Of a stretch of 59,614 bases of DNA, positions 37,205 to 47,064 are shown piece by piece. Position 1 is the first letter of the stretch. The number at the start of each line of letters is the position of its first letter. The notes below the pieces were generated by a model that worked only from the letters and a program-made list of their open reading frames with translations, was not told where the DNA came from and did not search any database. The stretch covers positions 1 through 59,614 of the forward strand of contig CAIJVU010000022.1 in assembly GCA_903824185.1 (NCBI GenBank). Direction: 5' to 3'. The translations under genes were made by a program, and so were the position numbers. The stretch is from an uncultured Hyphomicrobiales bacterium. Its GTDB lineage: Bacteria > Pseudomonadota > Alphaproteobacteria > Rhizobiales > Beijerinckiaceae.

Positions 37205-39007
37205 ATGAGTTTCATCAATCCCAATCCCTTTACCACCCGTCCTGAAATCGAAGGCACATTCGGGGTGGTTGCCACCACCCATTGGATTGCCACGGCTGTC
37301 GGCATGGCCACTTTGGAAAAAGGCGGCAATGCCTTTGATGCAGGGGTTGCAACGGCCTTTACTTTGCAGGTTGTCGAACCGCATCTGAACGGACCGGGCG
37401 GTGATGTCCCGATCATTTTGCATGATGTGCGGCGTGGCAAAGCAGAGGTGATCTGCGGGCAGGGTCCGGCACCAGCGGGCGCGACAATCGCCCATTATAA
37501 AAATCTGGGGCTTGATCTCGTGCCCGGTACGGGCCTGTTGGCGCCCTGTATCCCCGGCACATTCGACGCCTATATGCTGATGTTGCGCGATTACGGTACC
37601 GTCTCTTTGCGGGCTGTTTTGGAGCCCGCTATTTTTTATGCGCGCCACGGCTATCCGCTGGTGGAACGGATTGTCGCCACCATCGCAACGGTGGAAGATT
37701 TGTTTCGCACGCATTGGCCGACTTCGGCGGCAACCTATCTGCCCGGTGGGCATTTGCCTAAAACCGGCGATATTTTTACCAATCCGGTTCTGGCAGACAC
37801 CTATGAACGGATATTGACGGAAGCGGAGGCGGGCGGCGGCAGCCGTGAGGCGGTGATCGAGCGCGCGCGCAAGGTCTGGTCGGAAGGATTCATTGCCGAA
37901 GAGATTGACCGCTTTTGCCGTACGCAAGAGGTGATGGATGTCACAGGGCGGGCGCATCGCGGGGTTTTGACGGGCCAGGACATGGCCACATGGCAGGCGC
38001 ATGTGGAAGCCCCCGTGCATTATGATTATGGTCGTCATCGGGTGTTTAAATGCGGCCCATGGTCACAAGGTCTTGTGGCCTTGCAGCAACTGGCTTTGCT
38101 CAAAGGATTTCCGCTGGATGGCATGAGCCCGACCGATCCCGATTTTGTGCATTGGATTGTCGAGGCGTCCAAATTGGCTTTTGCGGATCGCGAGGCCTTT
38201 TATGGGGATCCCGATTTTGTGCATGTGCCGATCGAGACCTTGTTGTCGGATGCCTATAATGACGAGCGCCGCAAACTGATCACCGAACAGGCCTCGCTGG
38301 AATTGCGCCCCGGCCATATTGCAGGCGCGGGCGGACGCGTTGACGCACGCATTGCCGAAGGGCCGCGCACGGCGGTGGGTGCCACGGGTGCGGGCGAGCC
38401 GACGGTGGGCCGTTTGGGCGATTCAAAAGGTGATACGGTACATTTCGATATCATCGACAAAGACGGCAATATGGTGGCCGCAACCCCGTCAGGCGGCTGG
38501 TTGCAATCTTCTCCCATCATCCCCGCGCTTGGTTTTTGTCTGGGAACCCGCGCGCAGATGTTCTGGCTGGATGAAAGCCATCCCGCAGCCCTGATGCCGG
38601 GCCGTCGTCCGCGTTCGACCCTGACCCCGAGCCTCGCTTATCGCGATGGCGAACCCTATATGGTGTGGGGATCGCCGGGCGGCGACCAGCAAGACCAATG
38701 GATCCCGCAACTCTTCTTGCGCCATGTGCATTGCCAGATGAATTTGCAGGAGGCGATTGACGCACCGGCTTGGCATTCGGAACATTTCCCCGGATCCTTC
38801 TGGCCGCGCACCTCGCGCCCCGGCGTGCTGGTTGTGGAATCCCGCATGCCGGAAAAAACCATTACGGAATTGAAGCGGCGGGGCCATAAGGTCGAGATCG
38901 GCGATGCATGGTCGGAGGGCCGTTTGGTGGCCGCCTCCAAAGTGGGGCAACGTCGGCGGGCCGCTGCCAATCCGCGCGGCATGCAAGCCTATGCCGCCGG
39001 TCGATAG
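37205..39007 (+). CDS. ggt: Gamma-glutamyltransferase family Ntn-hydrolase
   Basis: A 600-residue gamma-glutamyltranspeptidase-like protein. The expected self-cleavage site is Thr411 in GDTVHFDIIDKDGN, aligned with the TTH nucleophile of E. coli GGT; the small subunit would start there. Other marks are the N-terminal GGNAFDAGVA, NGPGGD and the RPRSTLTPSL block. There is no signal peptide, so it is probably cytoplasmic, unlike the periplasmic E. coli enzyme. AAGGTC precedes ATG 37205. It is the first gene of a run with DUF1028 and a Dpp transporter, which suggests breakdown of imported gamma-glutamyl peptides or related amides. Confidence 0.88.
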   Translation: MSFINPNPFTTRPEIEGTFGVVATTHWIATAVGMATLEKGGNAFDAGVATAFTLQVVEPHLNGPGGDVPIILHDVRRGKAEVICGQGPAPAGATIAHYKNLGLDLVPGTGLLAPCIPGTFDAYMLMLRDYGTVSLRAVLEPAIFYARHGYPLVERIVATIATVEDLFRTHWPTSAATYLPGGHLPKTGDIFTNPVLADTYERILTEAEAGGGSREAVIERARKVWSEGFIAEEIDRFCRTQEVMDVTGRAHRGVLTGQDMATWQAHVEAPVHYDYGRHRVFKCGPWSQGLVALQQLALLKGFPLDGMSPTDPDFVHWIVEASKLAFADREAFYGDPDFVHVPIETLLSDAYNDERRKLITEQASLELRPGHIAGAGGRVDARIAEGPRTAVGATGAGEPTVGRLGDSKGDTVHFDIIDKDGNMVAATPSGGWLQSSPIIPALGFCLGTRAQMFWLDESHPAALMPGRRPRSTLTPSLAYRDGEPYMVWGSPGGDQQDQWIPQLFLRHVHCQMNLQEAIDAPAWHSEHFPGSFWPRTSRPGVLVVESRMPEKTITELKRRGHKVEIGDAWSEGRLVAASKVGQRRRAAANPRGMQAYAAGR

Positions 39008-39019
39008 GAGCAAAACAGG

Positions 39020-39736
39020 ATGACATGGTCCATTATCGCGCATGATGTTGAGACAAAGATGATCGGCATTGCCGTGTCCACCTGCGCCTTTGCAGTGGGG
39101 GCGCGGGTGCCCACTATTGCAACCGGTGTGGGTGCGGTGGCGAGCCAATCTTTCGTCAATCCCTATTACGGTCCGCAAGCCATTGCCTTGATGCGCGACG
39201 GCGCTTCGGCGCAAGAGGCGCTCAAGGCTGTGACCGATGCCGATGCAGGTCGCGGCATGCGGCAGGTCCATCTCATGGATCAGCAATTCCGTTTTGCCGC
39301 CTATACCGGTGATGGCTGTGTGGATTGGTGCGGATCTTTGATCAGGGATCACTTTTCAGTGGCTGGCAATATGTTGGCAGGGCCACAGGTGATCGAGGAA
39401 ACAGCCGCCATTTATGAAGCCAAAATCAGATTGCCCTTTGCGCAACGCTTGATCGAAGCCTTGAAAGCCGGTGAAGCTGCGGGCGGTGATAAGCGCGGCA
39501 AACAATCAGCCGCCTTGTTGATCCATGATGGCGAGGATTACGCATTTCTGGATCTGCGTGTTGATGACCATGTCGATCCGATTGCAGAGCTGGCGCGGCT
39601 TGAAAGCGTCAGTCGTGGCCGTTACACCCATTATCGCAAATTCATGCCCTCGCGCGCCAATCCCGCCGGCATTATCGACCGTGGGGAATTGGAACGCTTG
39701 ATCGCCCAAAGCATGGCCGAGGAGGCGCGTCAGTGA
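39020..39736 (+). CDS. DUF1028 family protein
   Basis: A 238-residue protein of the DUF1028 family (TWSIIAHD start, AVSTCAFAVGARVPT, GVGAVASQSFVNPYYG, LMRDGASAQEALKAV). As I recall, the family belongs to the Ntn-hydrolase clan, and the residue after Met (Thr2) could be a nucleophile; that is inference. Function is unknown. It sits between ggt (12-base gap) and dppD, whose GTG overlaps its TGA, so it is likely to act on the same imported substrate. Confidence 0.88.
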   Translation: MTWSIIAHDVETKMIGIAVSTCAFAVGARVPTIATGVGAVASQSFVNPYYGPQAIALMRDGASAQEALKAVTDADAGRGMRQVHLMDQQFRFAAYTGDGCVDWCGSLIRDHFSVAGNMLAGPQVIEETAAIYEAKIRLPFAQRLIEALKAGEAAGGDKRGKQSAALLIHDGEDYAFLDLRVDDHVDPIAELARLESVSRGRYTHYRKFMPSRANPAGIIDRGELERLIAQSMAEEARQ

Positions 39737-40719
39737 CCACGCCTTTGCTGGACATCACCGGTCTGCGCGTGCGCTTTCAAGGCGCGGATGGACGTGTTGT
39801 AACAGCGGTTGATGGCGTTGATTTGTCGGTGCATGCCGGTCGTATTTTGGGGCTGGTCGGTGAATCGGGTTCAGGCAAAAGCGTCACCTCGCTGTCCATC
39901 ATGGGATTGTTGCCGAAAGACAGCGCCGAGATTGAAGGGCGTATTCTTTTCGAAAATGAAAATCTCTTGAGCGTGGATGAACACAGGCAGCGCGATCTCA
40001 ACGGCCATCGCATGGCGATGATTTTTCAAGAGCCGATGACTTCTCTCAATCCCGCCTATACGATTGGCGAACAGATTGTTGAACTGATTTTGCGCCATAC
40101 AACAAAGAGCCGCCTTGAAGCCGAGGCGCAGGCGATTGACATGTTGCGGCAGGTTCGGATTCCAACCCCCGAACAACGCTTTCATGATTATCCGCATCGT
40201 CTGTCGGGTGGCATGCGGCAGCGTGTGATGATTGCCATGGCTTTGGCCTTGCAGCCGACCTTGTTGATTGCCGACGAACCCACCACCGCCCTTGATGTCA
40301 CCATTCAGGCGCAGATTTTGGAACTTGTGCGCGCCTTGCAGGAAAAGCAAACCACGGCGGTGATTTTGATCACGCATGATCTAGGTGTCGTTGCGGAATT
40401 ATGCGATGATGTCGCGGTGATGTATGCGGGGCAGATTGTCGAAAAAGGCGCCGTCGAAGATATATTCAACACGCCCCAACATCCCTATACGGTTGGTCTG
40501 TTGGGCTCCTTGCCACGGCTGGATCAACCGCAAGGCCGCTTGGCCGCAATCGAGGGCAGCGTGCCCGATATGACCAAGCCGCAAACAGGATGTCGTTTTG
40601 CCGATCGCTGCCCCTTTGTTTTGCCGCAATGCCGCACGCAGGCTGTCCCCTTGCAGGCCATCAGTGCCACGCAATCGAGCCGTTGCTTGCGTGCACCGTT
40701 AGAAAGGCTTGTTGCATGA
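39733..40719 (+). CDS. dppD: Peptide ABC transporter ATP-binding protein DppD-type
   Basis: A 328-residue oligopeptide/dipeptide ATPase with Walker A GESGSGKS, signature [16 protein letters not shown], Walker [13 protein letters not shown] and the C-terminal oligopeptide-binding Cys-rich tail ([10 protein letters not shown]...CR). GTG 39733 overlaps the DUF1028 stop (GTGA). It pairs with dppF downstream. Confidence 0.94.
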   Translation: MTTPLLDITGLRVRFQGADGRVVTAVDGVDLSVHAGRILGLVGESGSGKSVTSLSIMGLLPKDSAEIEGRILFENENLLSVDEHRQRDLNGHRMAMIFQEPMTSLNPAYTIGEQIVELILRHTTKSRLEAEAQAIDMLRQVRIPTPEQRFHDYPHRLSGGMRQRVMIAMALALQPTLLIADEPTTALDVTIQAQILELVRALQEKQTTAVILITHDLGVVAELCDDVAVMYAGQIVEKGAVEDIFNTPQHPYTVGLLGSLPRLDQPQGRLAAIEGSVPDMTKPQTGCRFADRCPFVLPQCRTQAVPLQAISATQSSRCLRAPLERLVA

Positions 40720-41789
40720 CAACGCCTTTGGTTTCCGTCACAGGTCTGACAAAAAATTTCCCCGCGCGCCGCAATTTTTTTGGCAAGCCGGAAACCTTTG
40801 TGCGCGCGGTGGATGGCATTGATCTGGAGATCCATGCAGGCGAGACCTTGGCAATTGTGGGTGAGTCGGGTTGCGGCAAATCGACCTTGGGCCGTTTGAT
40901 CTTGCGGCTGATCGAGGCCGATCAGGGCCAGATCATGTTTGAGGGCGATGATCTCGCACGCCTTGATGGGCAGGACTTGCGCGCCATGCGCCGCAAGGCG
41001 CAATTGATTTTTCAAGATCCCTTCGCCTCGCTCAATCCGCGCATGACGGTGGGGGATCTTTTGTCCGAACCCTTGATGCTGCATCAAATCGTGCCAGCCG
41101 ATCAGCGGCCCGCCCGTGTTGCGCGCCTCTTGCAGCAGGTTGGATTGAAGCCCGAACATGCAGGGCGCTATCCGCATGAATTTTCCGGTGGCCAGCGCCA
41201 GCGCATCGCCATTGCCCGTGCCATTGCGGTGGAGCCGAAACTGATTGTCTGTGACGAGCCGGTCTCGGCGCTCGATGTGTCCATCCGCGCACAGGTTTTG
41301 AACCTGTTGGCCGATCTGCAAAAAGAATTGAAACTTTCTTATTTGTTCATCAGCCATGATCTCTCGGTGGTGCGTCATATCGCGGATCGCGTTGCGGTCA
41401 TGTATCTCGGGCGGATTGTGGAAAGCGGGCCTGTCAAAGCGGTGTTTGAAACGCCGCGCCATCCCTATACCCAAGCCTTGCTGCGCGCCATTCCGCAACC
41501 GGTGATCAAACACAGGCATCGAAATCTTCTGGAGGGTGATGTGCCCTCGCCGCTCAATCCGCCGCCCGGTTGCCATTTTCAAACCCGCTGTGCCCATGTG
41601 GAGGCGCGTTGCCGCACCCAGCGGCCCCTCTTGGAACGGCTTGCCGATGCGCATCAGGTCGCTTGTTTGCGTCATGCCGTGATCGGTAGCGAACAGGTCA
41701 TTGAAACGGCACCTGCGCGCCATGCGGTACTTGAAAAATTGATGCGGGCTTTTGTTGAAAAATCCGCAGTGACGGCGGTTGAAAACTGA
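40716..41789 (+). CDS. dppF: Peptide ABC transporter ATP-binding protein DppF-type
   Basis: The second ATPase of the transporter, 357 residues: Walker [10 protein letters not shown], signature [16 protein letters not shown], Walker [14 protein letters not shown] and the C-terminal tail [19 protein letters not shown] 40716 overlaps the dppD stop (ATGA); the longer upstream frame lies inside dppD. The C-terminus runs about 45 residues past the Cys motif. Confidence 0.94.
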   Translation: MTTPLVSVTGLTKNFPARRNFFGKPETFVRAVDGIDLEIHAGETLAIVGESGCGKSTLGRLILRLIEADQGQIMFEGDDLARLDGQDLRAMRRKAQLIFQDPFASLNPRMTVGDLLSEPLMLHQIVPADQRPARVARLLQQVGLKPEHAGRYPHEFSGGQRQRIAIARAIAVEPKLIVCDEPVSALDVSIRAQVLNLLADLQKELKLSYLFISHDLSVVRHIADRVAVMYLGRIVESGPVKAVFETPRHPYTQALLRAIPQPVIKHRHRNLLEGDVPSPLNPPPGCHFQTRCAHVEARCRTQRPLLERLADAHQVACLRHAVIGSEQVIETAPARHAVLEKLMRAFVEKSAVTAVEN

Positions 41790-41822
41790 ATGTTGATATC
41801 CATCAAAAAACAGGAGTGTTGC

Positions 41823-43343
41823 ATGCGTTTGAAATCATCATTGAAGTGGTTGGCCTTGGCGGGGGGCTTTGCTTTGTCCTTGGGCATGGCCTCGGCGCAG
41901 ACCAGCATGCGCATCGGTCTGGCGGAAGATCCCGATGTGCTCGATCCCAGTCTGGCGCGCTCCTATGTCGGGCGCATCGTCTTTGCCTCGCTGTGCGACA
42001 AGTTGTTTGATATCGACGCCAAGCTCAATATTGTGCCGCAGCTGGCTTTGTCGTCTGAAACATCGGCTGATGGCAAAGAGGTTGTCATCAAATTGCGCCC
42101 CAACGTCAAATTCCATGACGGCGAGCCGATGGATGCCGAAGCGGTGCGCTTCTCCCTTGATCGTCATTTGAATATGGCAGGCTCGTTCCGCAAGCCGGAG
42201 CTCGGCTCGGTCGCTGAAATCACGGTGGTCGATCCCTTGACGGTGAAGCTTGCTTTGAAGGCGCTGTTCTCGCCCTTGATCGCTCAATTGACCGATCGCG
42301 CGGGCATGATTGTATCGCCCAAAGCCGCCAAGGAATTAGGCGATAAATTCGGACAAAAGCCTGTTTGCGCCGGTCCGTTCAAATTTGTCGAACGCGTGCA
42401 ACAAGACCGCATCGTTCTTGAAAAATTTGCCGATTACTGGAACAAAGACAAAATCAATTTTGACCGCGTGGTGTTTTTGCCGATTGCAGACAGCACCGTG
42501 CGTCTGGCCAATTTGCGCTCGGGTCAGCTTGATCTCATCGAGCGTCTGCCCGCCACCGACATCAAAGATGTCAAAGCCAATGCCAAGCTGAAATTAACCG
42601 CTGTTCCGTCACTGGCCTATTCGGGGATTACCATGAATATCGCCAATAAAGAGGCGGGCAAAACGGGATTGGGTCTGGATCCGCGCGTCCGTCAGGCGCT
42701 CAACTGGGCCATTGATCGCGAGGCCATCAATCAGGTTGCCTTTAATGGCGAGTTTACGCCCGGCAATCAATGGATCAATCCCTCTAACCCCTATTATCAA
42801 AAATCCTTTCCGGTCACAGGGCGTGATGTCAAAAAGGCACAGGATTTGTTGAAGGCAGCGGGTGTGAAAACACCGCTCACCATTGACTTCATGGTGCCCA
42901 ATAATCCCGAAGCCAGACAGGTGGCGGAAATCGTGCAGTCCATGGCTGCCGAAGCGGGCTTTGATATGAAAATCCGCCTCACGGAATTTGCCACATCCCT
43001 GACCCAAGCCGAACAGGGTAATTATCAGGCGTATTTGCTCAACTGGTCTGGCCGCACCGATCCCGATGGCAATGCCTATAGTTTCCATGCCTGCGGACAG
43101 CCTCTGAACTATACCGGCTATTGCAACAAGGATGTGGATGCTCTGCTCGGTGAAGCCCGCCAGAAAGGCAGCTTTGACGAGCGCAAGGCCATTTATGAAA
43201 AAGCCACCAAAATCCTGCAAGAAGAGGGCGGCGTCCTCTATCTCTATCATGTGAGTATTTTGATGGCGCATACCGACCGGCTTGACGGTTATGTGCAATT
43301 GCCCGATGGCCTCATTCGCTTGACAGGCGCACGGTTGAAATAA
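41823..43343 (+). CDS. dppA: Peptide ABC transporter substrate-binding protein
   Basis: A 506-residue periplasmic receptor of solute-binding family 5. A signal peptide (MRLKSSLKWLALAGGFALSLGMASA) is cleaved before QTSMRIG. Family marks are DPDVLDPSLAR, the pattern VKFHDGEPMDAEAVRFSLDR and the later RVRQALNWAIDREAI. AGGAG lies about 7 bases before ATG 41823. The specificity is unknown; the adjacent gamma-glutamyltransferase suggests gamma-glutamyl or other short peptides. A GC-rich hairpin follows. Confidence 0.92.
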   Translation: MRLKSSLKWLALAGGFALSLGMASAQTSMRIGLAEDPDVLDPSLARSYVGRIVFASLCDKLFDIDAKLNIVPQLALSSETSADGKEVVIKLRPNVKFHDGEPMDAEAVRFSLDRHLNMAGSFRKPELGSVAEITVVDPLTVKLALKALFSPLIAQLTDRAGMIVSPKAAKELGDKFGQKPVCAGPFKFVERVQQDRIVLEKFADYWNKDKINFDRVVFLPIADSTVRLANLRSGQLDLIERLPATDIKDVKANAKLKLTAVPSLAYSGITMNIANKEAGKTGLGLDPRVRQALNWAIDREAINQVAFNGEFTPGNQWINPSNPYYQKSFPVTGRDVKKAQDLLKAAGVKTPLTIDFMVPNNPEARQVAEIVQSMAAEAGFDMKIRLTEFATSLTQAEQGNYQAYLLNWSGRTDPDGNAYSFHACGQPLNYTGYCNKDVDALLGEARQKGSFDERKAIYEKATKILQEEGGVLYLYHVSILMAHTDRLDGYVQLPDGLIRLTGARLK

Positions 43344-43353
43344 GCAATGGGCG

Positions 43354-43375
43354 GCGCGGCTGTCCTCAGCCGCGC
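43354..43375 (+). other. Intercistronic hairpin after the peptide-binding protein gene
   Basis: GCGCGGCTG and CAGCCGCGC form a perfect 9-base stem with loop TCCT, 10 bases after the stop and 29 before dppB. GTCTCCTTTC follows, without a real T-run. It probably protects the upstream mRNA. Confidence 0.75.
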
Positions 43376-43404
43376 GTCTCCTTTCGGGGTTTGAAGGCAT
43401 CACC

Positions 43405-44349
43405 ATGCTGTCAGTGATTTTGAAACGCGTGTTGCAATTGGTGCCGACCGTTTTTTTCGTGTCGGTGATTATCTTTTCATTGCAGCATTTGTTGCCGGGC
43501 GATCCCGCTTTGATCATGGCTGGGGAGGATAAAGACCCGGCTGTGATTGCGCAGATCCGTGCGCAATATCATCTCGATCAGCCGTTGCCCTTGCAATATC
43601 TTTATTGGATCAAAGGCGTGCTGCATGGCGATCTCGGTGAATCCATGCGACTCAAAGCGCCGGTGCTGGAATTGGTCGCGACAAAATTACCGGTGACCTT
43701 GCAGCTCGCCTGCATGGCCATGCTGATTGCGTTGACATTGGGTGTCAGCTTTGGCGTTTTATGCGCGGTCTATAAGGGTCGCTTGCTGGATTCCATCGTC
43801 AATGTGGTGGGACTTGTCGGGATTTCTACGCCCAATTTCTGGCTCGGCATCATGTTGATTTTTTTGTTTTCGGTGCATCTCGGCTGGTTGCCCGCCTCGG
43901 GCTATGTCAGCCCCTTTGAGGATCTCGGCCAATCCTTGAAAACCACCATCATGCCTGCTTTTGTTTTGGGCAATGCGATTGCCGGTGTGTTGATGCGCCA
44001 TACGCGCGGGGCGATGTTGCAGGCGCTCGCATCCGATTATGTCCGCACCGCCCGCGCCAAGGGTCTTTATGAACATGTGGTGGTCATCAAACATGCCATG
44101 CGCAATGCCTTGACACCGGTGATCACGCTGGGCGCGTTGGAATTTGGCACCTTGCTGTCAGGCGCTGTTTTGACCGAACAAATCTTCACCATTCCGGGCT
44201 TTGGCAAATTGATTGTCGATGCGGTTTTCAATCGCGATTATGCCGTGGTGCAAGGGGTGGTTCTGGTCACCGCCACAACCTATATTCTGCTCAATCTTCT
44301 GGCGGATCTCGGCTATATTCTGGTTAATCCACGGCTGCGGGATGAATGA
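43405..44349 (+). CDS. dppB: Peptide ABC transporter permease DppB-type
   Basis: A 314-residue permease with about six transmembrane segments. It begins MLSVILKRVLQLVPTVFFV, has the ditryptophan-free but typical LDQPLPLQYLYWIKGVLHGDLGES motif, and the EAA loop YVRTARAKGLYEHVVVIKHAMRNALTPVIT. AAGGC lies 7 bases before ATG 43405. The end overlaps dppC by 8 bases. Confidence 0.94.
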   Translation: MLSVILKRVLQLVPTVFFVSVIIFSLQHLLPGDPALIMAGEDKDPAVIAQIRAQYHLDQPLPLQYLYWIKGVLHGDLGESMRLKAPVLELVATKLPVTLQLACMAMLIALTLGVSFGVLCAVYKGRLLDSIVNVVGLVGISTPNFWLGIMLIFLFSVHLGWLPASGYVSPFEDLGQSLKTTIMPAFVLGNAIAGVLMRHTRGAMLQALASDYVRTARAKGLYEHVVVIKHAMRNALTPVITLGALEFGTLLSGAVLTEQIFTIPGFGKLIVDAVFNRDYAVVQGVVLVTATTYILLNLLADLGYILVNPRLRDE

Positions 44350-45217
44350 CGTGATAGAGATGTCCTCCCCCTCTTTTCTGGAAAGTCCGGCGGGTCGTGC
44401 GTGGCGGCGCTTGAAGGCGCGTGTTCCGGCCATGGTCGGCTTGGTCATGATTATTTGTCTGGTGGTGCTTGCGGTGTTTGCGCCCGAAATCGCGCCCTAT
44501 GATGTCATCAAGCAAAATTATCTTCTGGTGCGCAAGGCCCCGTCTGGTGCCCATTGGTTCGGCACCGATGAGGTCGGACGCGATATTCTGACACGTGTGA
44601 TCTGGGGCGCGCGGGCCTCCTTGTCCGCAGGTGTCATTTCGGTCGGCATTGCCATTTCCATCGGCGTGCCCTTGGGCTTGATTGCAGGCTATCGCGGCGG
44701 TTTTATCGATGCGCTGATCAGCCGTTTTACCGATGCGATGCTGGCCTGCCCCTTTCTGATTTTGGCGATTGCGCTGGCGGCCTTTTTAGGCCCGTCTTTG
44801 GGCAATGCGATGATTGCCATCGGCATCACCGCAACCCCTCTGTTTGTGCGTTTGACGCGGGGGCAAACCTTGGCGATCCGCAATGAAGATTATATCGAGG
44901 CGGCACGCGCCGTCGGCAATCCCGTCTGGCGCATTGCCTTGCGCCATATCCTGCCCAATGTTTTACCGGCTTTGCTGGTGCAGGCCACATTGACCATCGC
45001 CACGGCCATTATTGCGGAAGCCAGCCTGTCATTTCTCGGGCTCGGGCAACAGCCGCCTTTGCCCTCATGGGGATCCATGCTCAATGTCGCCCAGCGTTTT
45101 CTCGGCAATGCGCCTTGGATGGCGATCTGGCCGGGCTTGGCGATTTTTGTCTCGGTGATTTCGTTCAATCTGTTGGGCGACGGGCTGCGCGATGCCTTGG
45201 ATCCGCGCAGCCGCTAG
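44342..45217 (+). CDS. dppC: Peptide ABC transporter permease DppC-type
   Basis: A 291-residue partner permease with about six transmembrane segments. Family marks are HWFGTDEVGRDILTRVIWGARASL and the EAA loop YIEAARAVGNPVWRIALRHILPN, then AEASLSFLGLG. ATG 44342 lies inside the last codons of dppB. It ends the transporter operon, 6 bases from the convergent FAH-family gene. Confidence 0.94.
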   Translation: MNDVIEMSSPSFLESPAGRAWRRLKARVPAMVGLVMIICLVVLAVFAPEIAPYDVIKQNYLLVRKAPSGAHWFGTDEVGRDILTRVIWGARASLSAGVISVGIAISIGVPLGLIAGYRGGFIDALISRFTDAMLACPFLILAIALAAFLGPSLGNAMIAIGITATPLFVRLTRGQTLAIRNEDYIEAARAVGNPVWRIALRHILPNVLPALLVQATLTIATAIIAEASLSFLGLGQQPPLPSWGSMLNVAQRFLGNAPWMAIWPGLAIFVSVISFNLLGDGLRDALDPRSR

Positions 45218-45223
45218 GCTTGT

Positions 45224-45979
45224 TTAGTCGGCAACGGTCAAAGTGACACGGCCGATGCCTTTGATTTCGGCTTCCACATGGCCTTTGCCGGTGATCAATG
45301 TCGGCACGGTCAGCGAGCCTGTGGTGATGATCTGTCCGGCCTTGAAGCCGCCCAACAAATCATCGGGTGCATTGGCATTGAGAAGAATGGGCAGGATCGG
45401 GTCATTTTGCGGATGGCCGCCGATCTTGTCTTCTTTGACAACGCCGTCCAGCCACCAGGTCACCGGCAAAACCGAACCGTCCTTGATGGCAGAAAAGGCC
45501 ACCGACGGACCCGTGACATAGGCGGCATTGCCCATGCTGTCGGCAAGCCAGGCGGGGAAAGGCGCTTCGCCCGGTGATTTTTTCAAACGGGAGCCGATGA
45601 GTTCAATCCCCACCACCCATTCACCGCAAGCCGCCTCGATTTCGCTGCGGCTATAGGCGGTGTCGCGATGCGGCAAATCATGCGCAAGTTTCAAGGCCAC
45701 TTCGATTTCAATCAAATAGCCTTCTTCGATCATCGGAAAATGCGCGCCGCTGGGGCGGATGTCTTTGGCAAACATCGGGGCATAAGCTGGCGTGCCGTCA
45801 ATCACTGCCACTTTCCAGCCGGCGGGCGTTTGGCCGAGACCTTTGGCAACGGTCTGCATGACAGCTTTGGCATCGTCGCGGGCCAGAGCGCGGGCGTCAT
45901 CATCGACCGCGATGCGTTTGCCACTCTTATGGGCATTGATCAGGGACTGGGCAAAGCGGCTTACGGCATGATCGGACAC
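45224..45979 (-). CDS. 2-keto-4-pentenoate hydratase / FAH family protein
   Basis: A 251-residue protein of the MhpD branch of the fumarylacetoacetate hydrolase family. The metal-site pattern is visible as IEIEVALKL with a downstream acidic cluster in GEWVVGIELIGSRL. MhpD-type enzymes add water to 2-hydroxypentadienoates in aromatic meta-cleavage; no other such gene is nearby, so the substrate is uncertain. The start is GTG 45979 with AGGAG 8 bases upstream. Confidence 0.85.
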   Translation of the reverse strand: MSDHAVSRFAQSLINAHKSGKRIAVDDDARALARDDAKAVMQTVAKGLGQTPAGWKVAVIDGTPAYAPMFAKDIRPSGAHFPMIEEGYLIEIEVALKLAHDLPHRDTAYSRSEIEAACGEWVVGIELIGSRLKKSPGEAPFPAWLADSMGNAAYVTGPSVAFSAIKDGSVLPVTWWLDGVVKEDKIGGHPQNDPILPILLNANAPDDLLGGFKAGQIITTGSLTVPTLITGKGHVEAEIKGIGRVTLTVAD

Positions 45980-46097
45980 GGGGCGTTCTCCTTGATTGCT
46001 TCTTTGTTGAGGGATCGTTTAGGATAAGCCCTTACCTGATCCGATTTGCACGTTTAATTCTAGTGATTTTTTTCATTGAAACGGAAAACGCCAGACC

Positions 46098-47033
46098 ATG
46101 ATTGACATCGAGGACATCAAAGCCGCCCGCAGCCGGATTCATGATGCGGTCCGACACACGCCGATCCTTGAAGTCCGACAGTGGCGCGATGCCTTGCCGT
46201 GCAAGGTCACCATGAAACTGGAATTGCAGCAGGTCACGGGCTCTTTCAAAGCACGCGGTGCCATGAACCGTGTGCGCACATTATCGCCCGCCCAATTGGC
46301 GCATGGTCTGGTGACGGCGTCCGGCGGCAATCACGGTCTGGCCATTGCCCGCACCGGTTATGTTGCAGGCGTGCCGACTAAAATTTTTCTACCCACCAAT
46401 GTCGCCCCCGATAAAATTCCGAAATTCAAAGGCTGGTCAGCCGATATCGAAATCATCGGCCATAATTTCGATGAGGCCAATCACCATGCCCTCGCTTATG
46501 CCGCTCAGACCGGCGCGACCTATGTGCATCCTTTTGCGGATGCCGATGTGGTGGCAGGTCAAGGCACATTGGGATTGGAAATATTGGAGGACATGCCCGA
46601 GATCGATGTGGTGTTGGTGGCCATTGGCGGCGGTGGCTTGGCGGCAGGCTTGGGCACTGCCATCAAAACCCTGCGTCCGGATATCCGCGTCATCGGCATC
46701 GAGCCGGTGGGCGCGCCGACCTTGCATGCGGCCATGGCTGCGGGCCATGTGGTGACCTTGGATAAGATCGACACCTGCGTGCCGACCATGGCAGCCCGCA
46801 CCACCCATCCCGCTGTGTTGACGCTGATTCAAAATAGTCTCGAATCGGTGGTGCTGGTCACCGATGAGGCGATGCGCAAGGCCGCGCAAAGCCTGTGGTT
46901 TGAAAACGGGATTGCGGCGGATCTGTCCGGTGCGGCCGCCATTGCAGCCTTGCAATCAGGCGCCTTCCGTCCCGATCCCGGATCGCATGTCTGTGCGATT
47001 GTCTGCGGTGCTGGCAATGACGGGCAGAGCTGA
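46098..47033 (+). CDS. Threonine/serine dehydratase-like PLP enzyme
   Basis: A 311-residue fold-type II PLP enzyme. The Schiff-base Lys is Lys51 in GSFKARGA, followed by ASGGNHGLAIA and the Gly-rich phosphate loop GGGGLAAGLG. The C-terminal ACT regulatory domain of biosynthetic IlvA is absent, so this is a catabolic-type enzyme: threonine or serine dehydratase, or a relative such as EutB-like or hydroxyaspartate dehydratase. Divergent from the FAH-family gene. The ribosome-binding site before ATG 46098 is weak. Confidence 0.85.
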   Translation: MIDIEDIKAARSRIHDAVRHTPILEVRQWRDALPCKVTMKLELQQVTGSFKARGAMNRVRTLSPAQLAHGLVTASGGNHGLAIARTGYVAGVPTKIFLPTNVAPDKIPKFKGWSADIEIIGHNFDEANHHALAYAAQTGATYVHPFADADVVAGQGTLGLEILEDMPEIDVVLVAIGGGGLAAGLGTAIKTLRPDIRVIGIEPVGAPTLHAAMAAGHVVTLDKIDTCVPTMAARTTHPAVLTLIQNSLESVVLVTDEAMRKAAQSLWFENGIAADLSGAAAIAALQSGAFRPDPGSHVCAIVCGAGNDGQS

Positions 47034-47064
47034 TCCCGTCCTCATTTGAAAACCGCGAAAGAGC

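Noticed and set aside
40524-41723. 399-codon open frame opposite dppD/dppF
   Set aside because: Same reason: it is antisense to two clear ATPase genes and shows no domain.
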